A DNA stretch of 17,700 nucleotides. Origin: Alphaproteobacteria bacterium UBA6544 (GTDB taxonomy: Bacteria > Pseudomonadota > Alphaproteobacteria > UBA8366). The stretch is taken from assembly GCA_002434595.1 (NCBI GenBank), contig DJKK01000262.1, forward strand, positions 1 to 17,700, given 5' to 3'. Below, piece after piece: positions 8,310-13,917 of the stretch (positions are counted from its first letter, which is position 1; each line of letters starts with the position of its first letter). The position numbers and the translations under genes were made by a program. The notes under the pieces were generated by a model. The model searched no databases. It had not been told where the DNA came from and worked only from the letters and a program-made list of their open reading frames with translations.

Positions 8310-9425
8310 CTAAACCCGCATCGGCATCAGCACATAGAGTGCGCTGTCGTCTTCGCTGTCACGTACAATTGTGGGTGAGGCCGCATCGGCGACAACGAAT
8401 TCAGCTTCGCTACCTTCAATCTGCTGTGCGATGTCGAGCAGGTAACGGGCGTTAAAGCCTATCTCGATCGCATCCGCGTCATAATCGACCTCGATCTCTT
8501 CACGTGCCGTGCCGCTATCCGGGCTGGATGCCGTTAAGACTAGGTTATTCCCGGCGGCCGCCATTTTGACCGCACGGGATTTCTCCGTCGAGATGGTCGC
8601 CACCCGGTCGACCGCATCCGCAAAGCTGCGGCAGTCAACGTTCAGCGACTTGTCATTGCCAGTGGGGATGACCCTCTCGTAGTCGGGGAACGTGCCATCG
8701 ATCAGTTTTGAGGTGAGGACCGCGTTGTCAAAAGCGAACCGCACACTGGTATCTGAGAGCGCGATGTCGATATCGTCGCCGATCTCATCGATCAGCTTAC
8801 GCAACTCACCTACCGTCTTGCGCGGTACGATTACGCCAGGCATGCCGGTCGCACCATCGGGGACTGGCATTTCGACCCGGGCAAGGCGATGTCCGTCCGT
8901 GGCAACGCTACGCATGACATCACCGCTGTCGCCGGCCGTCGTATGCATGAAAATGCCGTTGAGGTAGTAACGGGTTTCCTCGGTTGAGATCGCGAACCGT
9001 GTCCGGTCGATAAGCCCGCGCAGGTCATTGGCTGGCAGTGCGAACTGATGCGGCAGGTCTCCGCCATCGGTCTGTGGAAAGTCTTCCGTCGGCAGTGTCT
9101 GCAACGTGAATTCCGAGCGGCCCGCACGTAATGCCATCTGTCCGTCGCTGCTGCTGTCGAGCTCGATCTGCGCGCCGTCAGGCAACTTCCGCACGATATC
9201 GTACAAGGTATGCGCCGGTGCCGTTGTCGAGCCCGCGGTATCAATGACTGCAGGTACCGATTCGACAATGGCGATATCCATGTCCGTTGCAGTCAGGCCA
9301 AGGCGTCCGTCAGTCGCTTCCAGCATGACATTGGAGAGAATTGGGATGGTATTTCGCCGTTCGACTATGCTTTGCACGTGTCCGAGGGACCGAAAGAGCG
9401 CGGCGCGTTCGATGGTTAGTTTCAT
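8310..9425 (-). CDS. dnaN: DNA polymerase III beta subunit (sliding clamp)
   Basis: DnaN forms the ring-shaped homodimer that tethers DNA polymerase III and other client proteins to DNA. The 371-residue protein begins MKLTIERAALFRSLGHVQSIVERR and carries TIPILSNV and LPTEDFP, and ends with the hallmark MPMRV. Length and termini match a complete three-domain clamp. The ATG start has only a weak, distant Shine-Dalgarno (AAGGG about 14 nt upstream). It is separated from dnaA by a 215-bp gap with an AT-rich inverted repeat and a candidate promoter, so it may be transcribed independently of dnaA as well as with it. Confidence 0.97.
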   Translation of the reverse strand: MKLTIERAALFRSLGHVQSIVERRNTIPILSNVMLEATDGRLGLTATDMDIAIVESVPAVIDTAGSTTAPAHTLYDIVRKLPDGAQIELDSSSDGQMALRAGRSEFTLQTLPTEDFPQTDGGDLPHQFALPANDLRGLIDRTRFAISTEETRYYLNGIFMHTTAGDSGDVMRSVATDGHRLARVEMPVPDGATGMPGVIVPRKTVGELRKLIDEIGDDIDIALSDTSVRFAFDNAVLTSKLIDGTFPDYERVIPTGNDKSLNVDCRSFADAVDRVATISTEKSRAVKMAAAGNNLVLTASSPDSGTAREEIEVDYDADAIEIGFNARYLLDIAQQIEGSEAEFVVADAASPTIVRDSEDDSALYVLMPMRV

Positions 9426-9535
9426 GGCTGTTTTTTTATGCCCTTCGGAATGTTAGCGTAGACGTTCCGGCCCCGTCGCCGCCCGAATGTACCATTGCCG
9501 AGCCGAATGGGGCCGTTTATGCAGATAAGACACAA

Positions 9536-9544
9536 CTTATAGCA
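9536..9544 (-). promoter_or_regulatory. Candidate extended -10 promoter for dnaN
   Basis: On the minus strand the sequence TGCTATAAG resembles the extended -10 TGnTATAAT with one mismatch. It lies about 110 bp upstream of dnaN. No good -35 is visible at 16-18 bp, so the call depends on the extended -10 alone. Two GANTC sites (9546-9550 and 9555-9559) lie immediately upstream of it. Confidence 0.3.
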
Positions 9545-9564
9545 TGAGTCGCCGGAATCTGCGA

Positions 9565-9605
9565 CATATTTAGGGGGCGCAGCAGTAATATTTCCCTAAA
9601 ATATG
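9565..9605. repeat. AT-rich inverted repeat in the dnaA-dnaN gap
   Basis: CATATTTAGGG (9565-9575) and CCCTAAAATATG (9594-9605) are inverted copies differing by one extra A, separated by 18 bp. There is no U-tract after the stem on the minus strand, so it does not look like an intrinsic terminator for dnaA. It could be a protein-binding dyad or an RNA hairpin in a dnaA-dnaN transcript. The rest of the 9426-9640 gap holds a near-match to a DnaA box (TTATGCAGA at 9517-9525) and no coding potential that I can support. Confidence 0.5.
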
Positions 9606-9640
9606 TGTGGGAATACTGCGAAATGCAGGCCCGGTAACAA

Positions 9641-10990
9641 TTAAGTCTCGAGCATTCGCCGCAGGAGTTCCACGTCCTCTCCGAAGCCACTGTCCGTCGA
9701 CTTGAGTTCCTCTACTTTCCGCACCGCATGCATCACCGTTGTATGGTCTCGGCCGCCGAATTTGCGACCGATTTCCGGTAGCGAACGGGCCGTCAACTGC
9801 TTCGAGAGGTACATGGCGATTTGGCGCGGTCGTGCCACTGCACGTGCGCGGCGGGAAGAGTACATTTCCGAGAGGCGGATATTGAAATGTTCGGCGACGC
9901 GTTTCTGGATCTCTTCGATCGTCACCTTACGATCGTTGGCGCGCAGAATGTCCTGTAAAACATCCTGCGTCGTCTCAAGGGTAATTGGGCGGCCGATTAG
10001 GCTGGCGTAAGCGACGATGCGGTTCAGTGCGCCCTCGAGTTCGCGTACGTTGGACGCAATCTTGTGGGCGAGGAACTCCAGAATCTTCTCGGGAATTTCG
10101 ATGCCGAGATCGTCCGCTTTCGACTGGAGAATACCGTATCGCAATTCGTAGGTGGTCGGGTGAATATCGGCGACCAGCCCCCACCCCAGCCGCGATTTCA
10201 TGCGCTCTTCCATGCCCTCGAGGTCGTTGGGGGATTTATCCGCCGAAATGACGACCTGCCGGTTCTGATCGACGAGCGCATTGAACGTATGGAAAAACTC
10301 TTCCTGCGTGCTGTCTTTGCCCGCGATGAACTGGACGTCGTCGATCATCAAGATATCGACGGACCGAAATTGCTCCTTGAAGGCGACGGTGTCGCGAAAA
10401 CGGAGTGCACGGATGAATTGGTACATGAACTTTTCGGCGGAGAGATAGACTACATGCTTCTCTGGCCGCGTTTGGCGCAGATGCAGCGCGATCGCGTGCA
10501 TGAGATGGGTCTTGCCGAGTCCGACGCCGCCATAAAGGAACAAAGGATTGTAGGGTGCGGTTTCCGCTTCTGCGACACGGCGTGCGGCGGCGAACGCGAG
10601 CTCGTTCGGCTTGCCGACGATGAAATTTTCGAAAGTGAAACGCGGATCGAGAGGTGCGCCTAAGGTGTCCTGCGCCATCTTCTCGCGAACGGGCGCCGGA
10701 TGAGATTCTTCTGGTGACGCTCCGCTTGCGGCCGTTGCGCCGCCGGAAACGAAAAGGTAAACGCCCTCAATGGATGTTCCCTCGATGGCCCACAGGTCGT
10801 TCAGACGCTCAATATACTGCGACTCGACCCAGTCGCACATAAATCGGGTCGGCACGGAAATCCGCACGCGGCTACCCTCAACACCGACGAGGGTCATCGG
10901 CTTTAACCAGCTTCTGTATGCGGCTTCGCCATACTCCGCTCTTAGTCGACCTCTGATTCTCGCCCATTGGGCCGCGAGCTTGTCATCCAT
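9641..10990 (-). CDS. dnaA: Chromosomal replication initiator protein DnaA
   Basis: DnaA binds DnaA boxes at oriC and, in its ATP form, melts the origin; it is also a transcription factor. The 449 residues show domain I (1 to about 80, with a W-SWLKPM-like start), a short variable linker, and the AAA+ domain III with Walker A GGVGLGKT (154-161) and Walker B LMIDDVQF (214-221). A conserved arginine follows in RMKSRLGWG. Domain IV ends with the DnaA-box recognition signature GGRDHTTVMHAVRK (412-425). The ATG start agrees with the family N-terminus. A GGGG 11 nt upstream is the only Shine-Dalgarno candidate. The upstream region contains a candidate promoter and a strongly structured leader, suggesting post-transcriptional as well as transcriptional control. 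Confidence 0.98.
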   Translation of the reverse strand: MDDKLAAQWARIRGRLRAEYGEAAYRSWLKPMTLVGVEGSRVRISVPTRFMCDWVESQYIERLNDLWAIEGTSIEGVYLFVSGGATAASGASPEESHPAPVREKMAQDTLGAPLDPRFTFENFIVGKPNELAFAAARRVAEAETAPYNPLFLYGGVGLGKTHLMHAIALHLRQTRPEKHVVYLSAEKFMYQFIRALRFRDTVAFKEQFRSVDILMIDDVQFIAGKDSTQEEFFHTFNALVDQNRQVVISADKSPNDLEGMEERMKSRLGWGLVADIHPTTYELRYGILQSKADDLGIEIPEKILEFLAHKIASNVRELEGALNRIVAYASLIGRPITLETTQDVLQDILRANDRKVTIEEIQKRVAEHFNIRLSEMYSSRRARAVARPRQIAMYLSKQLTARSLPEIGRKFGGRDHTTVMHAVRKVEELKSTDSGFGEDVELLRRMLET

Positions 10991-11013
10991 TCGGATCGTA
11001 ACCCCGACTCTAT

Positions 11014-11036
11014 GTCACCGCCAAAAGGCGCGTGAC
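11014..11036 (-). promoter_or_regulatory. dnaA leader hairpin B (GTCAC...GTGAC with TTTT loop)
   Basis: Plus-strand GTCACCGCC (11014-11022), AAAA, then GGCG-C-GTGAC (11027-11036) form a nine-pair stem with one bulged base and a four-base loop. In the dnaA mRNA it would sit 24 nt before the start codon. Its upstream arm (GTGAC at 11032-11036 on the plus strand) is shared with hairpin A, so the two cannot form together. Confidence 0.5.
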
Positions 11037-11048
11037 GAATTTGTCACG
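11031..11048. promoter_or_regulatory. Palindrome / leader hairpin A upstream of dnaA
   Basis: CGTGAC-GAATTT-GTCACG is an 18-bp dyad with perfect 6-bp arms; the AATT core is also symmetric. It can be read as a DNA operator for a dimeric regulator or as an RNA hairpin in the dnaA leader, 41-58 nt before the start codon. The GTGA/TCAC half-sites are 8 bp apart, whereas a CRP-type site has 6, so it is not a standard CRP box. Confidence 0.5.
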
Positions 11049-11098
11049 TAATCGGCCCGCCCTGCATTCGGGCCATAAACCGTCTCCGAAGGAATGCC

Positions 11099-11124
11099 GG
11101 GATACGTCGATCCATCCCGTATCC
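11099..11124. repeat. Inverted repeat in the dnaA upstream region
   Basis: GGATACG (11100-11106) and CGTATCC (11118-11124) form a perfect 7-bp stem around an 11-bp loop. If dnaA is transcribed from the candidate promoter just upstream, this hairpin would lie near the 5' end of the leader. Confidence 0.45.
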
Positions 11125-11139
11125 GATATCCCGAGCCAA

Positions 11140-11167
11140 ATACTATACTACCGCGACCTTTCGGCAA
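11140..11167 (-). promoter_or_regulatory. Candidate sigma70-type promoter for dnaA
   Basis: On the minus strand, TTGCCG (-35, 4 of 6 matches) is followed after 16 bp by TAGTAT (-10, 4 of 6) within the AT-rich stretch TAGTATAGTATTT. An overlapping TATAGT is an alternative -10 with poorer spacing. A start near 11132 would give a leader of about 140 nt before dnaA. Confidence 0.35.
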
Positions 11168-11242
11168 AAAATACTCGGAAAAATAGCTTCGTCTTTAATT
11201 GCCGTTCTTCGTCTCGTTCGTATTGCGGTATTCGTGCTGCCA

Positions 11243-11259
11243 GATCGGTGCGACCGATC
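11243..11259. repeat. Perfect dyad GATCGGT-GCG-ACCGATC between dnaA and rpsT
   Basis: Seven-bp arms match perfectly around a three-base centre, in the non-coding region about 76 bp upstream of the candidate dnaA -35. There is no adjacent U-tract, so it is more operator-like than terminator-like. No specific regulator can be named from the sequence. Confidence 0.5.
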
Positions 11260-11338
11260 CAACCTCCCCCAGTCGATGACTGTTTGGGAGACTGTAACGA
11301 CGCTTGATCTCACCCGCAACGGGACTGAAAGGAGAACA

Positions 11339-11416
11339 ATGAAAATAAATCGATTGACTCAATTGCGAATCGGTATGGCGCTGTCTTTAACAGTTGAAAA
11401 CGGCCGCTCGCGATAG
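11339..11416 (+). CDS. Possible 25-residue small ORF of unknown function
   Basis: A short plus-strand frame (starts MKINRLTQLRIG, ends ENGRSR) follows a strong Shine-Dalgarno, AAAGGAGAACA just before ATG, which is better than most ribosome sites in this window. The peptide is basic, lacks a clear membrane segment and resembles nothing I recognise. Its last seven codons, counting the stop, overlap the rpsT terminator stem on the other strand. It is divergent from dnaA and antisense to the end of the rpsT transcript. It may be a genuine small protein or leader peptide, or a chance ORF behind a purine-rich stretch. I see no clear promoter. Confidence 0.3.
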   Translation: MKINRLTQLRIGMALSLTVENGRSR

Positions 11417-11427
11417 CGCGGCGGCCG
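11397..11427 (-). terminator. Rho-independent terminator of rpsT
   Basis: On the minus strand the stem CGGCCGC-CGCG, loop CTAT, CGCG-(A)-GCGGCCG is followed by TTTTC. The hairpin begins 28 nt after the rpsT stop. The stem is 11 bp of G-C pairs with one bulge. The U-tract is short but the structure is very stable. Confidence 0.8.
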
Positions 11428-11454
11428 CATCGGCGTCCGAAAATCTTCAGTTTC

Positions 11455-11715
11455 CTACATCGCGTTAATGCGGCGTGAGAGACCCGAGAGTTTGCGGCCG
11501 GTTGTATTATTGTGCAACGCGCCTTTTTGTGCAGTGCGATGCAGTTCCGGCATCGCGGCCTTGAAGGCGTCCTCGGCGGCAGATTTATCGCCACTTGCGA
11601 TTGCTTCTTCGACCTTCCGGATATAGCTGCGCACGCGGCTGCGGCGGGCCCTGTTGCGGTCGGACCGGCGCGTGGCTTGGCGGATACGTTTCTTTGCAGA
11701 TCGGCTGTTTGCCAT
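11455..11715 (-). CDS. rpsT: 30S ribosomal protein S20
   Basis: S20 is a primary 16S rRNA-binding protein of the small subunit. The 86-residue, highly basic protein begins MANSRSAKKRIRQATRR, contains the RSRVRSYIRKVEEAI segment and ends with HNNTTGRKLSGLSRRINAM, all typical of bacterial S20. It is monocistronic by all visible signs: a near-consensus promoter 39 bp upstream and a strong terminator 28 bp downstream. The ribosome site is weak (CGGAA about 8 nt upstream) and falls beside a 6-bp leader hairpin (11724-11729 with 11743-11748), which may matter for regulation. In Escherichia coli S20 represses its own translation; whether that holds here is unknown. Confidence 0.97.
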   Translation of the reverse strand: MANSRSAKKRIRQATRRSDRNRARRSRVRSYIRKVEEAIASGDKSAAEDAFKAAMPELHRTAQKGALHNNTTGRKLSGLSRRINAM

Positions 11716-11753
11716 TTCGAATTCCGTTCGTCACATCTTCATGAACGGCGCGC

Positions 11754-11782
11754 GTTATAGAGTCACCAGCCGCGTCCGTCAA
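11754..11782 (-). promoter_or_regulatory. Sigma70 promoter of rpsT
   Basis: TTGACG (-35 at 11777-11782) and TATAAC (-10 at 11754-11759) on the minus strand each match consensus at 5 of 6 positions, with the optimal 17-bp spacer. A start near 11747 gives a leader of about 32 nt. A GANTC site (11760-11764) abuts the -10. Confidence 0.85.
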
Positions 11783-11815
11783 GCCCGGAACGCAAGGAAT
11801 TACAACGTTCCGGGC
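11783..11815. repeat. 10-bp inverted repeat between the hydratase gene and rpsT
   Basis: GCCCGGAACG (11783-11792) and CGTTCCGGGC (11806-11815) form a perfect 10-bp stem with a 13-base loop. It lies 42 bp after the enoyl-CoA hydratase stop, and its edge touches the rpsT -35 hexamer. It lacks a U-tract (the minus strand continues CTTGACG), so it is either an imperfect terminator of the upstream mutM-hydratase transcript or a protein-binding dyad affecting rpsT. Confidence 0.55.
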
Positions 11816-11857
11816 CGGACTTTCGCCTGTTGCCGCACCGCAGCAAAGGGCGTGCGT

Positions 11858-12634
11858 CTATCTGTGCTTGAATTCGGCCGTGCGTTTCTCGGCGAACGCA
11901 GCCATGCCTTCCTTCTGATCCTCGGTCGAAAAGGTCGAATGAAAGACACGCCGTTCGAAACGAACTCCTTCGGCCAAGGTCGTCTCGTAAGCGCGATTGA
12001 CCGATTCCTTCGCCAGCATGACGACGGGACGTGACAGATTTGCCATCTTCTCGGCTGTCTGTACGGCATCGTCGACAAGCTCATCCACCGGCACGATGCG
12101 GCTGACCAGCCCGGAACGCTCCGCCTCTTCCGCATCCATCATGCGGCCGGTCAACACCATCTCCATTGCTTTTGACTTGCCGATGAAACGGGTCAGCCGC
12201 TGGGTCCCGCCGGCACCCGGGATGGTTCCGATGAGAATCTCCGGTTGGCCAAACTTCGCGTTGTCAGCAGCAAGAATGAAATCACACATCATGGCGAACT
12301 CACATCCACCGCCGAGCGCATATCCCGCCACGGCGGCGACGACCGGCTTACGACACTGGGACAGGCGTTCCCAGTTTACGGTGATGAAGTCTTCCTTGTA
12401 GACGTCCATGTAGTTTTTGTCCGCCATCTCCTTGATGTCAGCACCAGCGCAAAACGCCCTTTCTGAACCTGTGACGACAAGTGCGCCAATTGCCACGTCA
12501 GCTTCATAGGCATCGACTGCCTCGGCGATCTCTCTCGCCAAATCCGCACAAAGCGCGTTCATCGCCTTCGGCCGGTTGAGGGTGATCAAACCAACCGGCC
12601 CGCGAGTCTCGACAAGAATATGTTCGTAAGCCAT
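11858..12634 (-). CDS. Enoyl-CoA hydratase (crotonase family)
   Basis: Crotonases of this type hydrate 2-trans-enoyl-CoA to 3-hydroxyacyl-CoA, most often in fatty-acid beta-oxidation. The 258-residue protein has the CoA/oxyanion-hole motif FCAGADIKEM (61-70) and the second motif ALGGGCEFAMMCD (106-118). E112 and E132 (QPEILIGTIPGAGGTQRL) correspond to the two catalytic glutamates of mitochondrial short-chain hydratase, so hydratase activity is likely rather than one of the divergent crotonase reactions. Substrate chain length cannot be told from the sequence. The ATG has GGGAG about 7 nt upstream. It lies 35 bp after the small secreted-protein gene, suggesting co-transcription from mutM. I assign no symbol because ech, paaF and fadB-type names are used inconsistently. 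Confidence 0.93.
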   Translation of the reverse strand: MAYEHILVETRGPVGLITLNRPKAMNALCADLAREIAEAVDAYEADVAIGALVVTGSERAFCAGADIKEMADKNYMDVYKEDFITVNWERLSQCRKPVVAAVAGYALGGGCEFAMMCDFILAADNAKFGQPEILIGTIPGAGGTQRLTRFIGKSKAMEMVLTGRMMDAEEAERSGLVSRIVPVDELVDDAVQTAEKMANLSRPVVMLAKESVNRAYETTLAEGVRFERRVFHSTFSTEDQKEGMAAFAEKRTAEFKHR

Positions 12635-12669
12635 GTCTGGGCTCCCTTAGGTTAACTCGTTTTGGAGGT

Positions 12670-13044
12670 TTAGCGTCGATCAGGCGCCAACCGGAACAGG
12701 ACCCGAAGGTCGCCGTCCTTGCCGGATGTCACGATATGCAATCTTTCATTTTCACGGCGAAATTGATCCGGGCCCGTCTCGGACCATCCGAGCGCCACCA
12801 GACTCTCCTGATAGAACGCGACGACGTCGGCACGGGTTACGGCTCCCGTGGCGTGGCTTTCCACCAGTCGGCCGGCGGGCGAATCGAAGACGTGTCCCGT
12901 CCCCGCGATTGGCGTGAGGCCCCGCATGAGGGGCAAATCTTCAAAGCCAGGAACAAAATCCTGAGCGCTGGCGGGTGCCGAAAGAACGGCAAGGAGGGAA
13001 AATAGGGTTGCAAGTCGGCGCATGGTCGCCGGCACTTTGGTCAT
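12670..13044 (-). CDS. Small secreted protein of unknown function
   Basis: I do not recognise a characterised family. The 124-residue product starts at an ATG overlapping the mutM stop (ATGA), which implies translational coupling; the open frame extends 38 codons upstream inside mutM, and Met8 is an alternative start. Residues 1-27 look like a classic Sec signal peptide: basic RR, hydrophobic LATLFSLLAVL, cleavage after ASA. The mature part of about 97 residues contains FEDLPLMRGL, then TRADVVAFYQESLVALGWSE, then alternating short strands ending RVLFRLAPDRR, so a small alpha/beta periplasmic domain is likely. There are no cysteines in the mature part and no lipobox. Its place between mutM and the hydratase gives no obvious functional clue. 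Confidence 0.8.
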   Translation of the reverse strand: MTKVPATMRRLATLFSLLAVLSAPASAQDFVPGFEDLPLMRGLTPIAGTGHVFDSPAGRLVESHATGAVTRADVVAFYQESLVALGWSETGPDQFRRENERLHIVTSGKDGDLRVLFRLAPDRR

Positions 13045-13871
13045 CTCTGGTGTGTTCCGCAATAGTAAGTCGAGCGTCCCGATTGCATGAAGCGGCCAAT
13101 TTTGCCATCGCAGCTCTCGAATGTGCACGGTTCGCCTTCCTGGCCATAGACAAGCCAATTGTGTTGGAAGTATCCAAGCTCGCCGTCGACCTGGACGTAA
13201 TCACGCAAGGACGAGCCACCGGCGGCGATGGCCGCCTCAAGAACGTTGCGGATTTCCGGGGCCAGCCGCTCGGCGCGGCGGCCCGGAATTGTATGGGCGC
13301 TTCGTCGAGGGGAAATGGCGGCCCTAAAGAGTGCTTCACAGACATAAATATTTCCTAGCCCAGCGACGACTTTCTGATCGAGCAGCGCCGCCTTTATCGG
13401 TGTCCGACGGCCTTCCAACGCTTCCCCCAGTGTCAATGCATTGAACGCGTTGGATAGCGGCTCAGGCCCCAATTTGCGCAGCATCGGATGCACTGCGAGC
13501 GCGCCCGTCTCGATCAGGTCCATGAACCCGAAGCGTCGCGCATCGTTGTAGCGAACCGTTGCGCCGCCTTCCGTGCAGAGCTCGATATGGTCGTGCCGGC
13601 CGGCAGGCGGCGGCGTCTCGTCGATGACAGTCATTCGGCCCGACATGCCGAGATGCCCCATCAGTGTCCAGCCGTCGTCGAGATGAAAGAGCATGTACTT
13701 CGCCCGTCTCTCAATTCGCTCGACGGTGCGGCCCTCCAGGCGCGCCGCGAAATCCTCAGGGAGCGGAAAGCGCAGATCCTGGCGCCGCTGAATGACGCGG
13801 ACCAGTCTCTGGCCTTCAAGCTTAGGGCGAAGGCCGCGGCAAATGGTTTCGACTTCGGGTAACTCAGGCAT
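13041..13871 (-). CDS. mutM: Formamidopyrimidine-DNA glycosylase
   Basis: MutM (Fpg) removes 8-oxoguanine and formamidopyrimidines and cleaves the resulting abasic site by beta/delta elimination. The 276-residue protein starts MPELPEVETI, giving the catalytic N-terminal Pro (P2 after Met removal), E3 and K58. HLGMSGRM lies at 73-80, NDARRFGFMD at 109-118 and the helix-two-turn-helix with GLGNIYVCEALF at 171-182. The C-terminal zinc finger is C249-x4-C254-x16-C271-x2-H274 with GRST at 265-268. The last ligand is His where Cys is usual, and the first pair is spaced by four residues. Its 46-bp promoter region is shared with divergent ubiE. No clear Shine-Dalgarno precedes the ATG. The stop overlaps the next start. 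Confidence 0.96.
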   Translation of the reverse strand: MPELPEVETICRGLRPKLEGQRLVRVIQRRQDLRFPLPEDFAARLEGRTVERIERRAKYMLFHLDDGWTLMGHLGMSGRMTVIDETPPPAGRHDHIELCTEGGATVRYNDARRFGFMDLIETGALAVHPMLRKLGPEPLSNAFNALTLGEALEGRRTPIKAALLDQKVVAGLGNIYVCEALFRAAISPRRSAHTIPGRRAERLAPEIRNVLEAAIAAGGSSLRDYVQVDGELGYFQHNWLVYGQEGEPCTFESCDGKIGRFMQSGRSTYYCGTHQR

Positions 13872-13917
13872 ACGGCCGTTCTAGCAAATAGCAACCCGCT
13901 AGGCTATCGTCGCGGCA
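13872..13917. promoter_or_regulatory. Shared divergent promoter region of mutM and ubiE
   Basis: These 46 bp separate two divergent start codons, so promoters for both must lie here or extend into the opposite coding region. I see no AGGAG-like ribosome site for either gene and no convincing -35/-10 pair; weak TA-rich patches (TAGCAAATAG, TAGGCTAT) are the only candidates. Confidence 0.35.

Noticed and set aside
10064..10663. 199-residue open frame on the plus strand
   Set aside because: Antisense to the DnaA AAA+ domain; composition fits a shadow frame.
9426..11454. Chromosomal origin (oriC) next to dnaA
   Set aside because: No consensus DnaA box (TTATNCACA) was found in either gap by eye; the closest is a single TTATGCAGA at 9517-9525 with one mismatch. 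Many alphaproteobacteria keep oriC elsewhere, so gene context alone is not enough.
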